Assembly: GCA_965365275.1 (NCBI GenBank)
Contig: CBDUBA010000001.1
Location: forward strand, 1-64,000
Direction of reading: 5' to 3'
Length of the DNA: 64,000 nt
Origin: JAGTVG01 sp965365275
GTDB lineage: Bacteria > Bacteroidota > Bacteroidia > Cytophagales > Cyclobacteriaceae
Shown here in pieces: positions 45,114 through 53,146 of this stretch. A program made the translations under genes and the position numbers. The notes under the pieces are model-generated. The model had not been told where the DNA came from. It searched no databases and saw nothing but the letters and a program-made list of their open reading frames with translations. How positions within the stretch are numbered: position 1 is the stretch's first letter; each line of letters starts with the position of its first letter.

Positions 45114-45165
45114 AGTTTTCCGTTGTTATGATAGCGGTTTTTATTTTCATGGAAACTATAACAAC
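45114..45165. repeat. Interleaved inverted repeats between sigma and hybrid kinase genes
   Basis: AGTTTTCC-GTTGTTAT (45114-45129) and GGAAACT-ATAACAAC (45151-45165). Each half of the first block is the inverse complement of the matching half of the second, in the order A-B-A'-B'. As RNA this would be a pseudoknot or two exclusive hairpins; as DNA it could be a pair of operator sites between divergent genes. Confidence 0.55.
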
Positions 45166-45196
45166 TGCAGATTTATAATGATTTTCATTTAGGGAT

Positions 45197-46609
45197 ATGT
45201 TTCTGACCAGTATATTTAGCGAGAATGCCTATAGTGAGACCTTTATTGATGATCTCATTTTACATGGCGGATTACTCCTCATTACTTTTCTTATCGTCAT
45301 TTTGTTTTTGATGTGGCGGGCCTATGAAAATAAAAAAAGGTCTAATATAAGTTTGAGTGTTAAAAATAAGGAAATTGAGAAGGCCCACAGTGATATCGAG
45401 GAGAAGAACCAGATATTAAAAGAGAAAAACGTGGAATTGGTGGAAGCAAAGGAAAAGGCTGAAAGTGCATCAAAGGCTAAACAGAAGTTCTTATCCAACA
45501 TGAGTCATGAGATCAGGACTCCTCTAAATGCCGTTATTGGATTATCAGAGATCCTGATGATGGAGAATCCAAGAGAAGATCAGATAGAACTTCTGCGGAG
45601 CATTAAGTTCTCAGGCGAAAATCTTCTCGTCCTCATAAATGATATTCTTGATTTCTCAAAGATTGAGGAAGGGAAAATAAAAATTGAAAGCACTCCTTTT
45701 AATGCAACTCAGCTGTTAACTAACCTGAAAAATACATTTAAAAATAAAGCAGAAAACAAAAACCTGGAATTCAACCTGACTGTAGATGAAGAAGTACCTG
45801 AAATATTAAATGGCGATCCGCATCGTCTATCACAGATACTTGTAAATCTGATCGATAATGCCATTAAGTTTACCGAGGAAGGTAAAATTGAGGTACGTGT
45901 ATTTTGTCTTAATAAATCAAATGAGAACATCACAATAAAATTCAGTGTGTGTGATACAGGAATTGGGATTTCCAAAGAAGAACAGGAAAAGATATTTGAA
46001 CGTTTTGAGCAAGCCACCACAGAAACCACCAGAAAATTTGGCGGCTCGGGACTTGGCTTAGCCATCATCAGAAATCTCCTGAGGCTTCAGGGTACTGACA
46101 TTCATGTAAAAAGTAAGTCAGGGGAAGGATCTGAATTTTTCTTTGAACTTAAATTCGGTATAGATCAAAAGGCAGATTCCAAAGATAAAAGGAAAGGAGA
46201 ACCAAAAGACCAGGAATCAGACAAGAATCCATCTACCCATATTCTTCTGGTTGAGGATAATGAGATGAATATGAAAGTTGCTAAACGTTTCCTGGAAAGA
46301 TGGGATTATAGTATTGATACTGCTGAAAATGGACTCGAAGCAATCGCTAAGTTTAAAGCTAATACTTATGATCTGATCCTTATGGACCTGCATATGCCGG
46401 AAATGGATGGCTGGGAAGCGTCAACAGCGATCAGGAGTATTGAAAATGGAAGCACCAGGAAAACACCCATCATTGCCCTGACAGCAGATGTAATGATCAA
46501 TGACCTTGATAAACTATATACTGCAGGAATGGATGACTATGTTACTAAACCATTTAATTCAGATGAATTAAAAGCCAAAATTGAGGGATATATTGGCCAG
46601 GTTATATGA
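45197..46609 (+). CDS. Hybrid histidine kinase with C-terminal receiver
   Basis: 470 residues. A short N terminus is followed by one membrane helix (GGLLLITFLIVILFLMW) and a coiled coil (VKNKEIEKAHSDIEEKNQIL). HisKA has His104 in LSNMSHEIRTPLNAVIG. The HATPase carries LVNLIDNAIKFTEEGK, DTGIGISKEEQEKIF and GSGLGLAIIRNLL. A receiver at about 350-468 has phosphorylation site Asp397 (LILMDLHMPEMDG) and the conserved Lys in DDYVTKPFNSDEL. There is no periplasmic sensor, so the signal may be membrane-borne. It is divergent from the sigma operon. Confidence 0.95.
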   Translation: MFLTSIFSENAYSETFIDDLILHGGLLLITFLIVILFLMWRAYENKKRSNISLSVKNKEIEKAHSDIEEKNQILKEKNVELVEAKEKAESASKAKQKFLSNMSHEIRTPLNAVIGLSEILMMENPREDQIELLRSIKFSGENLLVLINDILDFSKIEEGKIKIESTPFNATQLLTNLKNTFKNKAENKNLEFNLTVDEEVPEILNGDPHRLSQILVNLIDNAIKFTEEGKIEVRVFCLNKSNENITIKFSVCDTGIGISKEEQEKIFERFEQATTETTRKFGGSGLGLAIIRNLLRLQGTDIHVKSKSGEGSEFFFELKFGIDQKADSKDKRKGEPKDQESDKNPSTHILLVEDNEMNMKVAKRFLERWDYSIDTAENGLEAIAKFKANTYDLILMDLHMPEMDGWEASTAIRSIENGSTRKTPIIALTADVMINDLDKLYTAGMDDYVTKPFNSDELKAKIEGYIGQVI

Positions 46610-46619
46610 AATAATATTT

Positions 46620-47549
46620 TCAGTCTGTAGTATATTTCTGACTACCACTTGTAGTAATCCCCGTAATATTTATCGGACCTTTTTTCAAAATAAGCCTGTC
46701 ATCGGATGAACTTCCATTTGCATACAGATTGCCAGATCCTGAATCGAGATCATAACTTAAATCATCTTCTGAGTTCAATAATCCTATGGTTACATTTCCT
46801 GATGAAGCTTTGAATCTGGAATCCCCGGTCAACAAGATATCCTCACCACGGATATTTCCGGATGAAGTTCCCACAACAAGCTTGCCCTCGATATCTCTTA
46901 ATTTTATATTGCCTGAGGAACAATCCGCCTCAACATCTCCAAGGACCTCATAGATCGTAATATTACCGGAAGATGCATGTGCTTCAAGATCTCCCTTTAC
47001 TTCATCAACTCTTAGGTTTCCTGAGGAAGCCCGAAGCGTTGCATTCCCATTCTGGTCAGATAAGGTGATGTTTCCTGAAGAACATTTTAGACGCAAAACC
47101 CCTTGCAAATTTCTACCTGTGATGTTTCCGGAGGACGCTTCAAGGGTTATCTCATCTGAATTCAGTCCTTCAGCTTCAATATTACCAGAACTATTATCGA
47201 CAATGATTATTACATTTTCCGGTACATCAAAATGAAGTAATCCTTGAATATTTCTCCAGATGTTGTTTGGACGCTCGATCCAAACTTTGATCCTGTTCCC
47301 ATCTTCGCGATATACTATTTCGTATTTATCCGGATCACCCGAACCCTCTATTTTACCATCCATTTTCAGGGCCGATCCTGTATATCCATTTAGTTCTATA
47401 TTGCAGAAACTACCCTCAACCTCAAGATATTTGGCTTTTTCGATAGAGAACTTTGCCTCTGCAAGGATTTTCTGTGAATAGACAGCAACAGTGTTAAATA
47501 TTAAAAACAGGGCTACTAAAAAAATAAGTTTTGAATGCTGTGATTTCAT
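46620..47549 (-). CDS. DUF4097 exported beta-solenoid-like repeat protein
   Basis: 309 residues from ATG 47549. Signal peptide (LIFLVALFLIFNTVAVYSQ), then a DUF4097-type fold. From about residue 135 the motif SSGN recurs eight times, mostly every 18 residues: DNSSGNIEAEG, ASSGNITGRN, CSSGNITLSD, ASSGNLRVDE, ASSGNITIYE, CSSGNIKLRD, TSSGNIRGED, ASSGNVTIG. A variant SGSGN follows. This regularity suggests a right-handed beta-helix with a Ser-Ser-Gly-Asn turn in each coil. Location is the periplasm or surface. An extension to 47648 gives no signal peptide, so I reject that start. Confidence 0.88.
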   Translation of the reverse strand: MKSQHSKLIFLVALFLIFNTVAVYSQKILAEAKFSIEKAKYLEVEGSFCNIELNGYTGSALKMDGKIEGSGDPDKYEIVYREDGNRIKVWIERPNNIWRNIQGLLHFDVPENVIIIVDNSSGNIEAEGLNSDEITLEASSGNITGRNLQGVLRLKCSSGNITLSDQNGNATLRASSGNLRVDEVKGDLEAHASSGNITIYEVLGDVEADCSSGNIKLRDIEGKLVVGTSSGNIRGEDILLTGDSRFKASSGNVTIGLLNSEDDLSYDLDSGSGNLYANGSSSDDRLILKKGPINITGITTSGSQKYTTD

Positions 47550-47820
47550 TTTGTGACAGTTTAAATATTCATTAAATAAAGATGTTAAATTAATGGCTAA
47601 GGTTGCATGGTTTAACAAAAACTTTTCAATATGATAAGATAAGGTCATAAATGAAGGGGTTAAAGCTTAATGGCCAAATTAAAATTCTTGAAAATGTGTT
47701 TTTGACATAAAATCATTTACAATACTCTGATAGATTAAAACAATATTCTTAAAAAGTAGCACTTATCTAATATATATTTTTAATAACTGTATAATTCTTT
47801 AGATTTTTTAAACTAATTGC

Positions 47821-47851
47821 TTTGATTTTATAAATAAATATTGGACTTTTG
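47821..47851 (+). promoter_or_regulatory. Candidate promoter of the ilv-leu operon
   Basis: TTTG at 47821-47824, then 19 bp, then GACTTTTG at 47844-47851, one mismatch from TAnnTTTG. Spacing suits Bacteroidota sigma. Transcription would start near 47858, leaving about 40 nt before the leader peptide. The 270 bp before it (47550-47820) is AT-rich with nothing else I can support. Confidence 0.5.
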
Positions 47852-47896
47852 AAGCCAATTTCAAAATGCCCTCTTTGGGCCTTAAAATTGTATTTT

Positions 47897-47965
47897 ATGA
47901 TCAATGTTAGATCTATAGTATCTGTGATTGTTATTGTACTTGTGATTCCTTACCAGGATTCGTGA
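47897..47965 (+). CDS. ilv operon leader peptide, 22 aa
   Basis: ATG 47897 to TGA 47965 encodes 22 residues. After MINVRS the central run is IVSVIVIVLVI, followed by PYQDS. Ile occurs five times, Val six times and Leu once, so 12 of 22 codons are branched-chain codons. The stop codon lies inside the 5' strand of the antiterminator described next. This is the hallmark of ribosome-mediated attenuation: stalling at Ile or Val codons leaves that strand free. Too short for homology-based gene finding. Confidence 0.85.
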   Translation: MINVRSIVSVIVIVLVIPYQDS

Positions 47966-48021
47966 GAAAGGAAATATATTATATAAGCTAAAAGCCTTTC
48001 TCGCGACAGAAAGGCTTTTTT
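47961..48021 (+). terminator. Attenuator: antiterminator and intrinsic terminator before ilvD
   Basis: Terminator: AAAAGCCTTTCT (47990-48001) pairs with AGAAAGGCTTTT (48008-48019), 12 bp, loop CGCGAC, with six T residues to 48021. Antiterminator: CGTGAGAAAGG (47961-47971) pairs with CCTTTCTCGCG (47995-48005), 11 bp with one G-T. The two folds share 47995-48001 and exclude each other. A ribosome at the leader stop (47963-47965) would mask the antiterminator strand and allow termination. Confidence 0.88.
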
Positions 48022-48033
48022 AATATCTAAGAT

Positions 48034-49704
48034 ATGAGTGAATTAAATAAATATAGCAAAGGGATAACTCAAAATGAGACCCAACCGGCATCACAGGCTA
48101 TGTTGTACGCATTGGGAATAAAAGATGAGGATCTCAAGAAAGCTCAGGTTGGTATTGTAAGTACTGGTTTTCAGGGAAATCCCTGCAATATGCATTTAAA
48201 TGGTCTGGCAGAAGATGTTAAAAAAGGCATTGATGACAGAGGTTTATGGGGCCTGATTTTTCATACTATTGGCGTAAGTGATGGCATTCCCAATGGAACC
48301 ATGGGTATGAAGTATTCACTCCCTTCCAGGGATATAATTGCGGATTCCATAGAAACAGTAGTTAATGCCCAGCATTATGATGCTATAGTTCCGATTGTAG
48401 GTTGCGACAAAAATATGCCCGGGGCTGTAATGGCCATGGGCAGGTTGAACAGACCTGGAATTCTTCTTTACGGCGGAACGGTTAAAAAAGGAAACTGGAA
48501 GGGGGAAGATCTTAATATTGTTTCGGCCTTCGAGGCTTACGGTAAAAAACTGAAAGGTGACATCTCTGATGAAGATTACAAAGGCATTATCAAAAATTCT
48601 ATTCCGGGTGCAGGTGCATGCGGAGGAATGTATACCGCCAACACCATGTCATCAGCTATTGAAGCTCTAGGCATGTCACTCCCCTACTCTTCTTCCAATC
48701 CGGCAGTTAGTGAAGATAAGCGTATTGAATGTGCTCAGGTAGGTCAGGCGATAGAAAATCTGTTGATAAAAGACATTAAGCCTCGCGATATAATGACAAA
48801 GCGTGCTTTTGAGAATGCTATTACACTCATTATGGCGTTAGGAGGTTCTACAAATGCTGTTCTTCACTTGATAGCGATGGCAAAAGCAGTCGACATTGAA
48901 TTGGGGATAAACGATTTTCAGAGGATAAGCAACAATACACCATTTATTGCTGATTTGAAGCCAAGTGGAAAATACCTGATGGAAGATCTCCATTATGTGG
49001 GTGGTGTTCCTGCAGTTATGAGATACCTGATGAAAGAAGGCCTGATGGATGGTGACTGTATGACCGTAACAGGAAAGACACTTGGAGAAAATCTTGATAC
49101 GGCCCGTGACCTTGATCCAGGACAGGAAATCATAACATCACTAGAGGATCCAATCAAACCTGTTGGTCATATCCAGATATTGTATGGGAACCTCGCACAG
49201 GAAGGTGCTGTGGCTAAAATAACCGGAAAAGAAGGAGAACGGTTTACCGGTACGGCCAGGGTATTTGACAATGAATTTGAAGCCATTGATGGTATTGGTA
49301 AAACAGTAAAGAAAGGTGACGTAATAGTGATCCGTTATGAAGGCCCCAAAGGCGCTCCTGGAATGCCTGAAATGTTAAAACCCACCGGAGCTGTAATTGG
49401 TGCGGGACTAGGTAAAGATGTTGCCCTGATAACTGATGGTAGATTCTCGGGAGGCTCACATGGATTTGTAGTTGGTCATATTACACCTGAAGCTCAGGAA
49501 GGGGGATTGATTGCACTAATAGAAGATGGTGATAAAATAACAATTGATGCTGTTAATAATAGAATTGATGTAGACCTCACCGATGAAGAAATAAATAGAA
49601 GAAGGGAAAACTGGGTAAAACCGCCCTATAAATATAATAAAGGAATTTTAGGTAAATATATTAAACTTGTTTCATCTGCATCTGAAGGATGTGTAACGGA
49701 TTAA
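48034..49704 (+). CDS. ilvD: Dihydroxy-acid dehydratase
   Basis: Dehydrates 2,3-dihydroxy acids to 2-keto acids in valine and isoleucine synthesis, with an Fe-S cluster. 556 residues, normal length. Cluster cysteines lie in FQGNPCNMHLN, VGCDKNMPGAVMAMGRLNR and GAGACGGMYTANTMSSAIEA. The C-terminal domain has LITDGRFSGGSHGFVVGHIT. First structural gene after the attenuator, 12 bp beyond the T-run. Confidence 0.97.
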   Translation: MSELNKYSKGITQNETQPASQAMLYALGIKDEDLKKAQVGIVSTGFQGNPCNMHLNGLAEDVKKGIDDRGLWGLIFHTIGVSDGIPNGTMGMKYSLPSRDIIADSIETVVNAQHYDAIVPIVGCDKNMPGAVMAMGRLNRPGILLYGGTVKKGNWKGEDLNIVSAFEAYGKKLKGDISDEDYKGIIKNSIPGAGACGGMYTANTMSSAIEALGMSLPYSSSNPAVSEDKRIECAQVGQAIENLLIKDIKPRDIMTKRAFENAITLIMALGGSTNAVLHLIAMAKAVDIELGINDFQRISNNTPFIADLKPSGKYLMEDLHYVGGVPAVMRYLMKEGLMDGDCMTVTGKTLGENLDTARDLDPGQEIITSLEDPIKPVGHIQILYGNLAQEGAVAKITGKEGERFTGTARVFDNEFEAIDGIGKTVKKGDVIVIRYEGPKGAPGMPEMLKPTGAVIGAGLGKDVALITDGRFSGGSHGFVVGHITPEAQEGGLIALIEDGDKITIDAVNNRIDVDLTDEEINRRRENWVKPPYKYNKGILGKYIKLVSSASEGCVTD

Positions 49705-49714
49705 ATTTAAAACC

Positions 49715-51448
49715 ATGTCAACGTTGGAAAAAACCAGTAAAACAGAATCGAAGCACAAGCTTTTAAGGGTTAGCGGCTCAGAAGCCGTAATCCTGAGCCT
49801 TCTGGAGGAAAAAGTAGATACTATTTTCGGATATCCAGGAGGGGCTATCATGCCCATTTATGATGCTTTGTACAATTATCAGGATCAATTAAATCATATC
49901 CTTGTACGACACGAGCAAGGCGCAGTGCATGCTGCACAGGGATTTGCGAGGGTATCTGGCAAAGTGGGTGTGTGTTTTGCAACCAGTGGACCTGGAGCTA
50001 CCAACCTTATGACAGGAATTGCAGACGCACAAATCGATTCTACGCCTCTAGTATGTATCACAGGTCAAGTTCCGGCACATCTTCTTGGAACTGATGCCTT
50101 CCAGGAGACTGATGTTCTCGGTATTTCCATGCCGGTAACAAAATGGAATTTCCAGGTTACAAAGGCAGAAGAGATCCCGGAAGCAATAGCCAAAGCATTT
50201 TATATAGCAAAAACAGGGCGACCAGGTCCTGTGCTTATTGATATAACAAAAAACGCACAGTTCAGTGAGATAGACTTCAAATATTCTCCCTGTGAGAAGA
50301 TCAGGAGTTATCATCCTTATCCCTCTACCCAAAGTAAACAAATTGAGGAAGCCGCTGAATTGATCAATAACGCAAAAAAACCCTACATCCTTGCCGGACA
50401 CGGGGTTCTGATATCATGTGCTGAAAAAGAACTTCAGGATCTTTCGGAAAAGGCCGATATTCCAGTAGCACTTACACTCCTGGGTTTATCCTGTTTCCCA
50501 CCGGATCATAAGAACTATGTGGGATATCTGGGGATGCATGGAAACTATGGCCCAAATATTAAGACGAATGAGTGCGACGTACTGATAGCCATCGGAATGC
50601 GTTTTGATGACCGTGTTACCGGCGATCTAACCAAGTATGCCAAACAGGCAAAGGTCATTCATATAGAGATCGATCCTTCCGAGATCGACAAGAATGTTAA
50701 AACGACCGTGGGAATTAATGCCGACGCAAGACAGACACTCGAGGCTTTACTACCATTGATCAAAAAGAATAATCACACTCAATGGATCAATGAGTTCAAA
50801 GCGTGTGAAAAAATTGAATATGAAAAGGTTGTAAAGAATCAAGTGCATCCCAAAACCAACGGGATATTAATGGCTGAAGTCATAAAAAAGATCTCGGATA
50901 AAACCCATGGTGAATCTGTTATTGTTACAGATGTGGGACAGCATCAGATGATCGCAGCCCGATACTACGAGTTCAGGAAACCAAATCATCTTTTGACATC
51001 AGGTGGACTGGGAACCATGGGATTTGCCCTACCCTGCTCGATGGGTGCACAACTGGGTGCAAAAGACCAGCAGGTTATTGCCATTGCCGGCGATGGTGGT
51101 ATTCAAATGACATTGCAGGAACTGGGCACGATCAGTCAGTATAACATACCGGTTAAAATCGTGATCCTCAACAATCATTTCCTCGGAATGGTAAGACAGT
51201 GGCAGCAGCTCTTTTTTGAAAAAAGGTATTCATTTACGGAAATGACAAATCCTAATTTCCCGAAAATCGCCGAAGGTTTTGGAATTAATAATGAAAAAGT
51301 CAGTGAAAGAGCTGACCTTGACAATGCCATCGATAAGATGCTTGCTTCCAGCGGCCCGTATCTTCTGGAGATTGAAGTTGAAAAAGAAGATAATGTTTTC
51401 CCAATGGTTCCTTCAGGGGAATCCGTAACAAATATTCGTTTAGATTAA
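49715..51448 (+). CDS. ilvB: Acetolactate synthase, large subunit
   Basis: 577 residues, thiamine diphosphate enzyme condensing two pyruvates or pyruvate and 2-ketobutyrate. The catalytic Glu region is YPGGAIMPIYDALYN..HEQGAVHAAQG. FAD-type contacts are in RFDDRVTGDLTKYA. The ThDP motif begins IAGDGGIQMTLQELGTISQY and ends ILNNHFLGMVRQWQ. It lies 10 bp after ilvD and 18 bp before the regulatory subunit. No truncation seen. Confidence 0.97.
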   Translation: MSTLEKTSKTESKHKLLRVSGSEAVILSLLEEKVDTIFGYPGGAIMPIYDALYNYQDQLNHILVRHEQGAVHAAQGFARVSGKVGVCFATSGPGATNLMTGIADAQIDSTPLVCITGQVPAHLLGTDAFQETDVLGISMPVTKWNFQVTKAEEIPEAIAKAFYIAKTGRPGPVLIDITKNAQFSEIDFKYSPCEKIRSYHPYPSTQSKQIEEAAELINNAKKPYILAGHGVLISCAEKELQDLSEKADIPVALTLLGLSCFPPDHKNYVGYLGMHGNYGPNIKTNECDVLIAIGMRFDDRVTGDLTKYAKQAKVIHIEIDPSEIDKNVKTTVGINADARQTLEALLPLIKKNNHTQWINEFKACEKIEYEKVVKNQVHPKTNGILMAEVIKKISDKTHGESVIVTDVGQHQMIAARYYEFRKPNHLLTSGGLGTMGFALPCSMGAQLGAKDQQVIAIAGDGGIQMTLQELGTISQYNIPVKIVILNNHFLGMVRQWQQLFFEKRYSFTEMTNPNFPKIAEGFGINNEKVSERADLDNAIDKMLASSGPYLLEIEVEKEDNVFPMVPSGESVTNIRLD

Positions 51449-51466
51449 AATTAAAATAATAATAAT

Positions 51467-52078
51467 ATGTCTGATATCTATCAAGATAGTCATGAGAGTA
51501 CACTGAGAAAGAGATATACAATATCTGTTCTTAGTGAGGACAGACCTGGACTATTGAACCGTGTCACAATTATTTTTTCGCGGATCAAGTTAAATATAGA
51601 AAGTATAAATGTTTCAACCTCGGAAGTCCCTGGAGTAAGCCGTTATACCCTTGTTGTGAATACGACAAAAGACATTGCCGAAAAGGTGACAAAGCAACTC
51701 AGAAAACTGGTTGAAGTCCTTGGTGCATTTCTTTATGAAGAAGATGAAATATATTATCAGGAAATTGCCCTTTATAAAGTACCGACTAAAATCTTTCTTC
51801 ATGGCAATAAAATAGAGAACCTGGTCAGGGCAAACAATGCCAGGATACTGGTGATTGAAGAGGATTATATTGTAATTGAAAAAACAGGGCACAAACACGA
51901 AACACAACAACTCTTCAATCTATTAAATGAATACGGGGTGCTTGAGTTTGTCAGATCCGGCCGGGTGGCCATATCTAAATCGAAGCGTCAAACACAGAAA
52001 TACCTCGACGAACTAGAAAATTCAGAAACACATATTTTAAATTCATCAAACGGACAAGACAAGTATGGCAAAAATTAA
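51467..52078 (+). CDS. ilvN: Acetolactate synthase, small regulatory subunit
   Basis: 203 residues. The N-terminal ACT domain is YTISVLSEDRPGLLNRVTII followed by LNIESINVSTSEVPGVSRYT, the valine-binding site type. A second ACT-like domain follows (EIALYKVPTKIFLHGNKIE, then ARILVIEEDYIVIEKTGHKH). It confers feedback control on IlvB. The 3' end overlaps ilvC by 14 bp, suggesting translational coupling. Confidence 0.94.
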   Translation: MSDIYQDSHESTLRKRYTISVLSEDRPGLLNRVTIIFSRIKLNIESINVSTSEVPGVSRYTLVVNTTKDIAEKVTKQLRKLVEVLGAFLYEEDEIYYQEIALYKVPTKIFLHGNKIENLVRANNARILVIEEDYIVIEKTGHKHETQQLFNLLNEYGVLEFVRSGRVAISKSKRQTQKYLDELENSETHILNSSNGQDKYGKN

Positions 52079-53111
52079 TTTTGGCGGCGTAGAAGAAAAC
52101 GTCGTAAAAAGGGAAGAATTCCCACTATCAAAAGCACGGGAAGTGCTTAAAGACGAAGTTATCGCAATTATTGGTTATGGTGTTCAGGGACCAGCACAGG
52201 CACTTAACCTGCGTGATAACGGAATATCTGTCATCATTGGTCAGGAGCCACGTTTCAAAGACGACTGGGACAAAGCTATTGCTGATGGCTGGGTACCAGG
52301 AGAAACACTCTTTTCAATTGAAGAGGCGGCCAGGAAAGCCACAGTGATTCAATACCTAGTCTCTGATGCAGCCCAGCGAGCAGTTTGGCCGACATTGGAA
52401 CCATGCCTGAATGATGGTGATGCATTGTATTTCTCACATGGTTTTTCAGTAACCTATAAGGAACAAACAGGCGTTATTCCTCCAAAAAATGTAGATGTTA
52501 TCCTGGTGGCCCCTAAAGGATCGGGAACCAGTGTGCGACGAAATTTCCTGGCCGGATCAGGTATTAATTCAAGTTATGCCATATTCCAGGATTACACAGG
52601 CCGGGCTGAAGAAAGGACAATTGCATTGGGAATTGGCATTGGATCTGGTTATTTATTCCCTACCACATTCGAAGATGAGGTATACAGCGACCTTACCGGG
52701 GAGCGAGGTGTCCTTATGGGTGCACTGGCCGGTATCATGGAAGCACAGTATGATGTACTCAGGGAGAATGGACATAGTCCTTCTGAAGCTTTTAATGAAA
52801 CGGTAGAAGAATTGACACAAAGCCTCATACGTCTGGTTGATGAAAAAGGCATGGATTGGATGTATTCGAACTGTAGCGCAACGGCCCAGAGAGGCGCTCT
52901 GGACTGGAGACCTAAATTCAAAGAAGCGACACTTCCTGTTTTTAAACAACTGTATGAACGAGTGAGAAGTGGTGAAGAAACAAAAGTTGTTCTTGAAAAA
53001 ACCGGTCATCCGGATTACAGAGCACATCTTGAATCTGAACTAAAGGAAATAAGAGAATCGGAAATGTGGCAGGCTGGCGCCCAGGTAAGAAAGCTTCGAC
53101 CTGACGCTTAA
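52065..53111 (+). CDS. ilvC: Ketol-acid reductoisomerase
   Basis: 348 residues, class I length. Rossmann motif IAIIGYGVQGPAQALNLRDN near residues 33-52. KARI C-terminal region with SGYLFPTTFEDEVYSDLTGE and LMGALAGIMEAQYDVL, holding the metal-binding Asp/Glu, and YSNCSATAQRGALDW. It converts acetolactate and acetohydroxybutyrate to dihydroxy acids with NADPH and Mg. Starts inside the end of ilvN. Confidence 0.96.
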   Translation: MAKINFGGVEENVVKREEFPLSKAREVLKDEVIAIIGYGVQGPAQALNLRDNGISVIIGQEPRFKDDWDKAIADGWVPGETLFSIEEAARKATVIQYLVSDAAQRAVWPTLEPCLNDGDALYFSHGFSVTYKEQTGVIPPKNVDVILVAPKGSGTSVRRNFLAGSGINSSYAIFQDYTGRAEERTIALGIGIGSGYLFPTTFEDEVYSDLTGERGVLMGALAGIMEAQYDVLRENGHSPSEAFNETVEELTQSLIRLVDEKGMDWMYSNCSATAQRGALDWRPKFKEATLPVFKQLYERVRSGEETKVVLEKTGHPDYRAHLESELKEIRESEMWQAGAQVRKLRPDA

Positions 53112-53146
53112 GATCAAGAATTTTATTTGAGTAAACAAATTGTAGA

